5,939 nt of DNA from an uncultured Anaerolineaceae bacterium (GTDB taxonomy: Bacteria > Chloroflexota > Anaerolineae > Anaerolineales > Anaerolineaceae), in assembly GCA_937894825.1 (NCBI GenBank), contig CALCQT010000405.1:1-5939 (forward strand). Direction: 5' to 3'. Under the pieces are notes generated by a model, which did no database searches, had not been told where the DNA came from, and was given only the letters and a program-made list of their open reading frames with translations. Positions 1 through 5,388 of this stretch are shown here, piece by piece. The position numbers were made by a program, and so were the translations under genes. Within the stretch, counting starts at the first letter, position 1. Every line of letters starts with the position of its first letter.

Positions 1-14
1 CGCTCTTCCGATCT
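1..14 (+). other. Illumina adapter remnant at contig end
   Basis: The first 14 bases, CGCTCTTCCGATCT, are identical to the 3' end of the TruSeq universal (read 1) adapter. The leading C fits the universal adapter; the read 2 adapter has T at that position. This is technical sequence left at the end of an assembled contig, so the adjoining gene is cut by the assembly and not by biology. Bases just to its right should be treated as low quality. Confidence 0.93.
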
Positions 15-486
15 GCGTATCTCCGCGCGTTTTTCTTCCGGCGATCCGGTATTGTCCATCAGAGGCATTGGAGTGCATGTGCAAATCCCCGAAAAACCAG
101 CGCGGCTTCTTCTCAGTGAATGTGATTTCATAATCCACGTCCACGCCGCCGGGCTCAACTTTGTAGGCCCCGACCAGGATCCGCCAGGTTCCGGGCACGA
201 TGGGCGTCGTCAGATACCCGTTTGTCGCGTCAAATTCACCGACCGAAACGGTCGTTCGCGCCCCGCCGGACCAACCCAGAAATCTGCCATTTCCGTCTTC
301 AAGCCCAAGATCAATGACATTCATGAAACGCTTATTTTTCCCGGGCATCGCCTGCACGGCCGGCAAGCGATTATAGCGGTATGAAACCGTCACTTTCTCA
401 ACCCCGGCTGGAACATCAAAACCGACGGTGTAGTATGTTCCCTCGGATTCTTTTTTAACCGTATGATGGATCGTTATTTTTTCCAA
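1..486 (-). CDS. CehA/McbA-type PHP-domain metallohydrolase, N-terminal part
   Basis: This is the N-terminal part (about 157 residues before the adapter) of a protein that continues past the left edge. Residues 1 to about 125 look like a beta-sandwich leader, with GWSGGAR at 71-77 and DATNGYLTTPIVPGTW at 86-101. It is followed by WFFGDLHMHSNASDG at 130-144, the opening HxH...SDG metal-binding motif of a PHP phosphoesterase/amidohydrolase domain (His136, His138). This order is typical of CehA/McbA family hydrolases, metal-dependent enzymes named after carbaryl hydrolases whose natural substrates are mostly unknown. The start is TTG: GAGAGG lies 6 nt upstream, and an in-frame TAA at 505-507 excludes any earlier start. 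There is no signal peptide. After Tyr146 the reading no longer resembles the family, and the +1 frame does, so a sequencing error near base 45 is likely. The final four or five codons are adapter-derived. Confidence 0.85.
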   Translation of the reverse strand, partial: MEKITIHHTVKKESEGTYYTVGFDVPAGVEKVTVSYRYNRLPAVQAMPGKNKRFMNVIDLGLEDGNGRFLGWSGGARTTVSVGEFDATNGYLTTPIVPGTWRILVGAYKVEPGGVDVDYEITFTEKKPRWFFGDLHMHSNASDGQYRIAGRKTRGDTQIGRA

Positions 487-492
487 TTTTTT

Positions 493-498
493 CCTCTC
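493..498 (-). promoter_or_regulatory. Ribosome binding site that fixes a TTG start
   Basis: On the minus strand GAGAGG is followed by six A residues and then TTG (484-486). With the in-frame stop at 505-507 and no ATG or GTG in frame between, this site settles the TTG start of the PHP-domain gene. Confidence 0.65.
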
Positions 499-547
499 AC
501 ATGTTTAACGTGGGTGTCAAAAGTATTAAACAATATCCCTTGTAGGG

Positions 548-577
548 GCGATCGGTGATTGCTCGTTGCACCGTCGC
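548..577. repeat. GC-rich imperfect hairpin, possible REP-like remnant
   Basis: On the plus strand GCGA-T-CGGTG (548-557) can pair with CACCG-TCGC (569-577), giving nine base pairs with one bulged T at 552 and an 11 nt loop. It lies in the 166 bp gap between the esterase and the PHP-domain gene and is preceded by TTGTAGGGG. From memory, TGTAGGGGCGA-type sequences occur as dispersed intergenic elements in some Chloroflexota and other environmental genomes. One copy in this window cannot prove a repeat. No U-tract follows on either strand, so it is not a standard terminator. Confidence 0.35.
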
Positions 578-652
578 GAAACACCCTGACGGGGATGCAC
601 TCTCATACAACGGCTCTGAATCATGGTTGTCGTAGTCTCGCAACACTTGATA

Positions 653-1411
653 TTACAAAGCAGGCAAATAAGTCTCAATAAACAGCTTCACATGACGGTC
701 CCAGAATTCCCAATTGTGAGCGCCGTCTTCAAAAACGGCCTCGGCACTGAGCCCCAGTTGCGCGACACGATCAGTAAAAGCGGTATTCGTCTCATACAGG
801 TCATCCTGAAAACCACAGGCAATATACATTTTCAGCGCCTGATGTTTCTGCGCATCCAAAAGTGCGACCGGATTCAAAGGAGAATTGTCCGGATCGTCCA
901 GCATGCTGAGCATGAATGGGAACTCATTTTTCCATTCCTCGGTGATCTGCGGCAGGAGCGGCCTGAAATCCAGCGGTCCCGAAAAACTGCCCACAGCGCT
1001 GTAATTTTCAGGAAAGGTCAAGGCAATTTTTGTCGCCCCCAGCCCGCCCATCGAAAGACCCGCGATAAAGTTGTCTTCACGTTTCCTGGATAACCCAAAG
1101 ACCAGATTCAGGTACGCGGGAAGCTCGCTGGCAATATAGGAAAAATAATTCTGCCCATTGACATTATCGCAGTAAAGACTGCGGCCGGCGCTCGGCATGA
1201 CGACAACGATCCCGCTGGCTTCGGCAACCTGTTCAATGTGCGAATGTCGGAGCCAGGAACTGCCGTCCTGTGAGATACCGTGCAATAAATACAACACTCT
1301 GCGCCCGGAAAGCGGCAGCTTCCCGATCCGTCCGGAATCGGGAAGCACCAGCGTTAAAAGCGAGTTCATCTTAAGCTCGTAGGAGCGGAAATTCATACTG
1401 ATACCAGCCAT
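653..1411 (-). CDS. Esterase family alpha/beta hydrolase (esterase D / tributyrin esterase-like)
   Basis: This 252-residue serine hydrolase should cleave short acyl esters, for example acetyl or feruloyl groups on sugars; the exact substrate is not readable. The fold motifs are in order: LLHGISQDGSSW at 42-53 (oxyanion region, HG), AGLSMGG at 117-123 with the GxSxG nucleophile Ser120, an acid candidate in CGFQDD (Asp203 or Asp204), and catalytic His232 in AHNWEFW. Length and motif order match the PF00756-type esterase family, including small cytoplasmic tributyrin esterases. No signal peptide or membrane segment is present, so it acts in the cytoplasm. AAAGGGA stands about 5 nt before the chosen ATG; Met6 is a weaker alternative. 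The gene begins 24 bp after the symporter's stop on the same strand, so the two are very likely co-transcribed, which suggests that an imported esterified sugar is deacylated inside the cell. Confidence 0.9.
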   Translation of the reverse strand: MAGISMNFRSYELKMNSLLTLVLPDSGRIGKLPLSGRRVLYLLHGISQDGSSWLRHSHIEQVAEASGIVVVMPSAGRSLYCDNVNGQNYFSYIASELPAYLNLVFGLSRKREDNFIAGLSMGGLGATKIALTFPENYSAVGSFSGPLDFRPLLPQITEEWKNEFPFMLSMLDDPDNSPLNPVALLDAQKHQALKMYIACGFQDDLYETNTAFTDRVAQLGLSAEAVFEDGAHNWEFWDRHVKLFIETYLPAL

Positions 1412-1435
1412 GACAATCCCTTTCTGTTTCCCAAA

Positions 1436-2752
1436 TCATTCAGCTTCTTCCACTTCCGAAGGAACTTTCTCATCGAAGCGGAGGAATCGTGACATGGTAA
1501 CACAAAGAATCATGATTGCGATTGGAAACAGGACCGTCAGAAATTTTGCCGCCTGACCAGGCGTCTCGCCGGGATTCGTCCCGCTCTCAAAGCCATAAAT
1601 GCGAAACACCAGCAGAAACGCCAATGAAGTAAAAAGCCCGCTGGTCTTATTGAGCACACTCAGCAAACTTCCAAACGTCCCCTCCCGCTGAACGCCATAT
1701 TTCCTGGCGTCTTCATCCAAAATCCGCGCACCGACAATGTCCATCGTCGTCGACACGCCCGCCATCGCGAACCCGAACAGAACCACGACCAGCGTTGAGG
1801 AAAGCAATGATTTCGTGAAATAAAGCGGAATAATGCTGAGCCCGATCAAGATCAGCGCCGCGCGCCAGGCCGGCATCAAACCGGTTTTCCGGATGATCCG
1901 GACCCAGACCGGAATGAAAAGAATGGTCGTCAGAATCACGGTCCCCAGCATGATTGTAGCCGCCAGCCCCTCTTCCCCGAGATTATATTTGACGAAAAAG
2001 GGTACCCCGGACTGAACCAGGCCAAGCGCGGCATAAAAAGCCGCATTGGTGATGCCATAAACCCAAAATCTGGGATTCAGAACAATCGCTTTGAGACTGC
2101 TGAAAAAAGCCGGTTTCGGTTTCTCCATGGAGGCGGGATCTTCATACGAACCCAGCGCCATATACCAGATCACGACAACCGCGAGCAATCCATAAATCAT
2201 GGCTGTTGCGGAAAACCCGATCGCGTTGGTGACCACCGGGGTCAGCGCGATACTGATGATCATCGCGACAAACTGAAAAATTTGCCGCAACGCATTTGTC
2301 TTCGCGCGCAATGCTTCACCCTTGAACAGTTCAGGGAATAACGCGCCATAGTTAGCATTGATGAGCGAATCCAGTGTGCCGGTCAACAGATACATGATCA
2401 GCATATATGAAAACATGGACCCTTTTGCAAGCGCTTCCGGGGGATTGAAAAACAGGATAAAACAAAGCACCAGCAGCGGCGCGCCAATGACCAGCCAGGG
2501 CCGGCGGCGACCCCATTTTGTCCGGGTGCGGTCCGACAGGTATCCGTAAATCGGGTTATCGATCGCATCGATAAAAGTATAGATGAAAAGAATCAACGAG
2601 AATTGCGGCGTTGTGACAAAACCCAGGCGGTCAATGTAGAAAAAGGCCGCATAGGTTTTAAACATATTGACCGGAATCGACGTTCCGAACATGCCAAAGG
2701 CATAGCGGAATGGGCTGGTTTGTTTGCGTGGCTGATGAATTTCAGTTTGCAT
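1436..2752 (-). CDS. GPH-family (MFS) cation:sugar symporter
   Basis: This 438-residue integral membrane protein has about 12 hydrophobic helices. It belongs to the glycoside-pentoside-hexuronide:cation symporter family (MFS_2; MelB, XylP and UidB relatives). The diagnostic stretch is DAIDNPIYGYLSDRT at 62-76, followed by GRRRPWL at 81-87. This is the acidic helix and the basic cytoplasmic loop between helices 2 and 3, where MelB places its cation-coupling aspartates. A long central cytoplasmic loop occurs near 205-225 (YEDPASMEKPKP). The length is typical, and both termini are hydrophilic and cytoplasmic. The start is supported by AAGAAGGAG six nt upstream. It is the first gene of an operon with the esterase, so the likely role is uptake of a glycoside, oligosaccharide or acylated sugar driven by Na+ or H+. 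The substrate cannot be assigned from sequence. Confidence 0.93.
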   Translation of the reverse strand: MQTEIHQPRKQTSPFRYAFGMFGTSIPVNMFKTYAAFFYIDRLGFVTTPQFSLILFIYTFIDAIDNPIYGYLSDRTRTKWGRRRPWLVIGAPLLVLCFILFFNPPEALAKGSMFSYMLIMYLLTGTLDSLINANYGALFPELFKGEALRAKTNALRQIFQFVAMIISIALTPVVTNAIGFSATAMIYGLLAVVVIWYMALGSYEDPASMEKPKPAFFSSLKAIVLNPRFWVYGITNAAFYAALGLVQSGVPFFVKYNLGEEGLAATIMLGTVILTTILFIPVWVRIIRKTGLMPAWRAALILIGLSIIPLYFTKSLLSSTLVVVLFGFAMAGVSTTMDIVGARILDEDARKYGVQREGTFGSLLSVLNKTSGLFTSLAFLLVFRIYGFESGTNPGETPGQAAKFLTVLFPIAIMILCVTMSRFLRFDEKVPSEVEEAE

Positions 2753-2809
2753 GCGGCGCTCCTTCTTATGCGATGAGATATTTCCATAAAAACCGTGTGC
2801 ATCTGTCCT

Positions 2810-2838
2810 AAGGTATCAAAATCTTCGTAACAGTTCAA
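2810..2838 (-). promoter_or_regulatory. Candidate sigma-70 promoter for symporter-esterase operon
   Basis: On the minus strand TTGAAC (2838-2833) is followed by 17 bp and TACCTT (2815-2810), with a TGA triplet just upstream that would give an extended -10. Each hexamer only partly fits the consensus. Transcription from here would leave a leader of about 50 nt before the symporter ATG, which is a sensible distance. Confidence 0.35.
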
Positions 2839-2965
2839 TTCAGATCCGGTAAAGATTCTATAAAATTTTCTCGCAGACGATAATCGCGCGCCATTCCAAT
2901 GAAACATTCAGAATATCGCAAACCCTGAATCCGTCTTACAGCACGCGATTTTTTATTTAATATTA

Positions 2966-2994
2966 ATAATTGCAGCCAGACATACCGTTTACAA
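2966..2994 (-). promoter_or_regulatory. Second, more distant candidate minus-strand promoter
   Basis: TTGTAA (2994-2989), a 17 bp spacer and AATTAT (2971-2966) with an upstream TGC form another partial sigma-70 match. It lies about 210 bp before the symporter start and would give a long leader. AT-rich DNA produces such matches easily, so this is a weak call. Confidence 0.2.
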
Positions 2995-3077
2995 TACAAA
3001 CATGTGAAGAAGAGGGGACAACAAGCATGCTGTTCAAATGGCAACCCCGATGACGCTTTCGTGGAGTCACCAGACTC

Positions 3078-3089
3078 TTCTGAACAGAA
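3078..3089. promoter_or_regulatory. Perfect inverted repeat, possible operator
   Basis: TTCTG-AA-CAGAA is a perfect 5+2+5 inverted repeat, about 80 bp upstream of the qorB-like start. It is followed almost at once by seven T residues, but the stem is too short and AT-rich for a terminator. Together with the repeat at 3104-3118 it could be a repressor or activator site. No regulator gene lies in the window to test this against. Confidence 0.3.
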
Positions 3090-3103
3090 ATTTTTTTAAA
3101 TTG

Positions 3104-3118
3104 GTTTCAGAAACTGAA
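3104..3118. promoter_or_regulatory. Overlapping inverted repeats, possible operator
   Basis: GTTTC-A-GAAAC (3104-3114) and TTCAG-AAA-CTGAA (3106-3118) are two perfect overlapping inverted repeats, 50 to 65 bp upstream of the qorB-like start. The centre of the second is about 28 bp from that of the repeat at 3078-3089. E. coli qorB is controlled by the divergent HxlR-type repressor QorR, so a small dimeric repressor site is reasonable here, but this is inference. Confidence 0.3.
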
Positions 3119-3167
3119 CGACTGGGGCCATTGCAGGTTTATTACAGGATAGGAAAGGAAGGATCTT

Positions 3168-4025
3168 ATGACAAAATATCTACTCACCGGAGCCACCGGG
3201 AAACTGGGAAAACACGTCTTGCGCTATTTAGCAACATACGTCCCGAAAAATGAAATTATCGCGCTGGCACGCGACACCGCGAAAGCAAAAGAATTGGCGG
3301 GGGAAGGGTTCGAAGTAAGAATCGGAGACTATACCAATTTAGATGCACTGAAAAGCGCATTTCAAGGCGTCGATCGATTGCTGTTCATTTCCTCACTGCC
3401 GGGTGGAGAAATCAGCCGCCAGCAGCAGCACAGCAACGTGGTCGAAGCCGCGAAACAGGCCGGCGTTACGTTCATCGCTTATACCAGTCTGGCCAACGCG
3501 GCTGCATCCAAATGCATCATCGCACCGGACCATGCCTACACGGAACAGTTGATCCTCGACTCGGGGATTGCGCACGTGTTTTTACGCAATAACTGGTATC
3601 TGGAAAATGAGAAATTTGTGCTGGATGGCGCGCTCAAAACAGGGACGTTTGCCTATGGCGCGGGAGACGGGCGTGTCGGTTGGGCGCCGCAGCGGGACTA
3701 TGCCGAAGCCGCCGCCCGCGTTTTGTCCAACGTTTACGATAAAAAAGGCATTCTGGAGTTATCCGCCCCGCCGGCAACTTATGGCGAATTGGCAGCGGCG
3801 CTCCGCGCAGCCTCCGGCAAGGAATTTGAAGTCGCGTCGCTGAGTGCAGACGAATATCAAGCCCTTCTCACCAAGGAGAATCTCCCGGAAGGTTTTGTCA
3901 ATTATCAAACCGCCATTCACAACGACATTAAGAACGGTGTTTTGGATGTCCAGAGCAATGACTTCGCAGAGGTGCTCGGCCGGCCGGTAACGCCTTTGGC
4001 TGAAGCGCTCAAAGAATTACTGTAA
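3168..4025 (+). CDS. qorB: NAD(P)H:quinone oxidoreductase, QorB/YtfG-like (NmrA family)
   Basis: This 285-residue cytoplasmic oxidoreductase is predicted to use NADPH for reduction of quinones, protecting against quinone or electrophile stress. The N-terminus carries the dinucleotide-binding motif TGATGKLG at 7-14, and Arg35 (ALARD) is placed to contact the NADP phosphate. Further family landmarks are VDRLLFISS at 68-76, FIAYTSL at 102-108 and FLRNNWYLEN at 138-147. Length and motif order match E. coli QorB (286 residues) closely as I recall that sequence. The start is supported by AAGGAAGGA about 5 nt before the ATG. It is the only plus-strand gene, transcribed away from the symporter operon, and ends 10 bp from the convergent open frame at 4036-4308. 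A general NmrA-like NAD(P)-binding role without quinone specificity remains possible. Confidence 0.88.
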   Translation: MTKYLLTGATGKLGKHVLRYLATYVPKNEIIALARDTAKAKELAGEGFEVRIGDYTNLDALKSAFQGVDRLLFISSLPGGEISRQQQHSNVVEAAKQAGVTFIAYTSLANAAASKCIIAPDHAYTEQLILDSGIAHVFLRNNWYLENEKFVLDGALKTGTFAYGAGDGRVGWAPQRDYAEAAARVLSNVYDKKGILELSAPPATYGELAAALRAASGKEFEVASLSADEYQALLTKENLPEGFVNYQTAIHNDIKNGVLDVQSNDFAEVLGRPVTPLAEALKELL

Positions 4026-4035
4026 ACGATAAACA

Positions 4036-4308
4036 TTATGCAAGGTGAAAAGTAGGCACCTGCCCAATACCAAACGAACGAGTCTCTTCTACAATTTTAT
4101 GGTTGTATTTTTTGTGTTCCACATAGAAAAATACAACCATAAAGATTTCTCCCCACATTTCGAACGCCTGCTTTATAGCTGAGTTCAGCATGTTTTGCCA
4201 ATAGAACGATTTTGCCTGCTTAATGGCATCAGGCGAATAAAACCCCTTTTGGCTTTCGCAGAATTTATCCCTCCAACCGGCCTTTAAATATTCGGATAGG
4301 TATAAAGA
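4036..4308 (-). pseudogene. Start-less 90-codon open frame, likely gene remnant of unknown function
   Basis: On the minus strand a frame is open from the TGA at 4309-4311 to a TAA at 4036-4038, giving 90 sense codons with a protein-like composition rich in Lys, Glu, Phe and Ala. Examples are SPDAIKQAKSFYWQN and IVEETRSFGIGQVPTFHLA at the C-terminus. No ATG, GTG or TTG occurs in the first 39 codons. The first ATG (4189-4191) would give 51 residues and has no Shine-Dalgarno site. The open frame overlaps the 3' end of the aminomutase gene by 25 bp in another frame. I recognise no family. The best reading is the 3' end of a gene whose front was lost when the aminomutase operon came to lie beside it; a chance open frame is the main alternative. 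It contains the inverted repeat at 4096-4143. Confidence 0.4.
4096..4143. repeat. Perfect 17 bp inverted repeat with 14 nt loop
   Basis: TTTATGGTTGTATTTTT (4096-4112) is the exact reverse complement of 4127-4143. The 14 nt between them can form a small inner stem, TGTG (4113-4116) with CACA (4120-4123). It lies between the convergent ends of the qorB-like and aminomutase genes, where a shared terminator would be expected. However, the stem is AT-rich and no run of U follows it on either strand, so it does not fit an intrinsic terminator. It may slow transcription from both sides, or be the fused ends of a lost small element. Confidence 0.8.
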
Positions 4309-5384
4309 TCACCGGTATAATTTTTCAGCACGAAACGGTCCGGCTCCACGGCCACAACATATTCAGGACCAATCGGGATTTTTCCGCCGCCGCCGGGAGC
4401 GTCAATAACAAATTTAGGAATGGCATAACCGGAAATATTCCCGGTTAATGCTTGAATGATTTCCACGCCTTTAGAAACCGGGGTACGGAAATGTGAAAGC
4501 CCCTGGCTTAAATCGCACTGATACAGATAATAAGGCCTGACTCTTGCCTGTACAAGGCCGAGAAGCAGCTGCTTCATCGTCTCAGCGTCATCATTGATGC
4601 CCTTGAGCAGCACGCTTTGATTTCCCAAAGGAATTCCTGCATCCACAATGGCAGCACATGCGGCCCTGGCCTCATCCGTCAGCTCTCTGGGGTGGTTGAA
4701 ATGGGTGTTTATCCAGATAGGCTGATATTTTTTGAGAATGGCCAGCAGCCCGGAAGTGATGCGCATGGGCATGACGACAGGCACACGCGTCCCAATGCGG
4801 ATTATCTGAACATGAGCAATGCGCCGGACACGGGCCACAATCCGCTCCACGACGGCATCGCCCATACACAGCGGATCGCCGCCGGAAATCAGCACGTCCC
4901 TTATTTGAGGATTGGCCTCGATATAGGCAGCCGCCCGCTCAAGCTCCGCGGAGGTGATGGCGCGATCTTCCTGTCCCACAACCCTGCGGCGCGTGCAATG
5001 CCGGCAGTACATGGAACACATATGCGTAGCCAGCAAGAGCACCCTGTCGGGATAGCGGTGCACCAGGTTTGGCACGGGACTGCTGTTTTCTTCGGCAAGC
5101 GGATCTCGAAGTTCATAGGGGGCCAGGTAAGTTTCCGCGATCGCAGGCACGGCCTGACGCCGTATAGGGCAACTTTGGTCGACAGGGTCCATCAGCGAGG
5201 CATAATAAGGTGTCACCGCCATGCGAAAATGCTGCAGGCATTGATCAATCTCCGCAGACTCCCGGGAAGTAAGAGAAATATAGGAAGCAAGGCCTACAGC
5301 GTCCGTAATGCGGTTTTGCATCTGCCACTTCCAGTCATTCCAGGACGGATTGAAACTTGTGTTGACGCTTGAAAAATTTTCCAT
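4284..5384 (-). CDS. kamA: Lysine 2,3-aminomutase-like radical SAM/PLP enzyme (KamA family)
   Basis: This 366-residue enzyme is predicted to move an amino group from C2 to C3 of an amino acid, most likely L-lysine to beta-lysine, using a 4Fe-4S cluster, S-adenosylmethionine and PLP. The N-terminal WNDWKWQMQNRI (15-26) matches the Clostridium enzyme closely. CSMYCRHCTRRR at 123-134 gives the cluster cysteines 123, 127 and 130, and Arg132 for the substrate carboxylate. SGGDP is at 167-171. Asp291 (YQCDLSQG) and Asp328 (DAPGGGGK) correspond to the two aspartates that hold the lysine side-chain amine, and Lys335 is the PLP lysine. The retained aspartates argue against a glutamate mutase, and the N-terminus argues against EpmB. 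It lacks the zinc cysteines and the tail, ending at TYPNI about 50 residues early. GGAGGGG sits 7 nt before the ATG, inside the end of the upstream ligase gene, implying translational coupling. Confidence 0.9.
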   Translation of the reverse strand: MENFSSVNTSFNPSWNDWKWQMQNRITDAVGLASYISLTSRESAEIDQCLQHFRMAVTPYYASLMDPVDQSCPIRRQAVPAIAETYLAPYELRDPLAEENSSPVPNLVHRYPDRVLLLATHMCSMYCRHCTRRRVVGQEDRAITSAELERAAAYIEANPQIRDVLISGGDPLCMGDAVVERIVARVRRIAHVQIIRIGTRVPVVMPMRITSGLLAILKKYQPIWINTHFNHPRELTDEARAACAAIVDAGIPLGNQSVLLKGINDDAETMKQLLLGLVQARVRPYYLYQCDLSQGLSHFRTPVSKGVEIIQALTGNISGYAIPKFVIDAPGGGGKIPIGPEYVVAVEPDRFVLKNYTGDLYTYPNI

Positions 5385-5388
5385 AAGG

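Larger units (their letters stand above)
2753..3167. other. Divergent intergenic region between symporter and qorB-like gene
   Basis: These 415 bp contain no convincing gene. Open frames on the minus strand (2835-3044, and one running from 2907 into the symporter) have no Shine-Dalgarno site and no recognisable product. The stretch is AT-rich, most of all at 2949-2970, where the palindrome TTAATATTAA occupies 2957-2966. It must hold the promoters of both divergent transcription units. Candidate minus-strand promoters and two inverted repeats near the qorB end are listed separately. No good sigma-70 pair was found for the plus strand. Confidence 0.6.

Noticed and set aside
52..384. 110-codon plus-strand open frame
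   Set aside because: It is antisense to the PHP-domain gene, which shows GDLHMHSNASDG on the minus strand.
584..594. Short CCC-TGAC-GGG hairpin after the esterase as a terminator
   Set aside because: The stem is only three to four base pairs and no U-tract follows on the minus strand.
623..1093. 156-codon plus-strand open frame
   Set aside because: It is antisense to the esterase, whose catalytic triad and ribosome site support the minus strand. The translation has no family features.
2835..3044. 69-codon minus-strand open frame in the divergent region
   Set aside because: There is no Shine-Dalgarno site, no family resemblance, and it spans AT-rich DNA where promoters are expected.
3038..3253. 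71-codon plus-strand open frame overlapping the qorB start
   Set aside because: It overlaps qorB out of frame. The strong AAGGAAGGA site serves the qorB ATG at 3168, and the upstream ATG has no good site.
4052..4063. GGCA-CC-TGCC palindrome after qorB as a terminator
   Set aside because: It has a four-base stem with a two-base loop and no U-run, too weak to call.
4617..5372. 251-codon plus-strand open frame
   Set aside because: It lies wholly antisense to the aminomutase, which has intact catalytic motifs. It has no ribosome site and no recognisable domain, so it is a shadow of the real gene.
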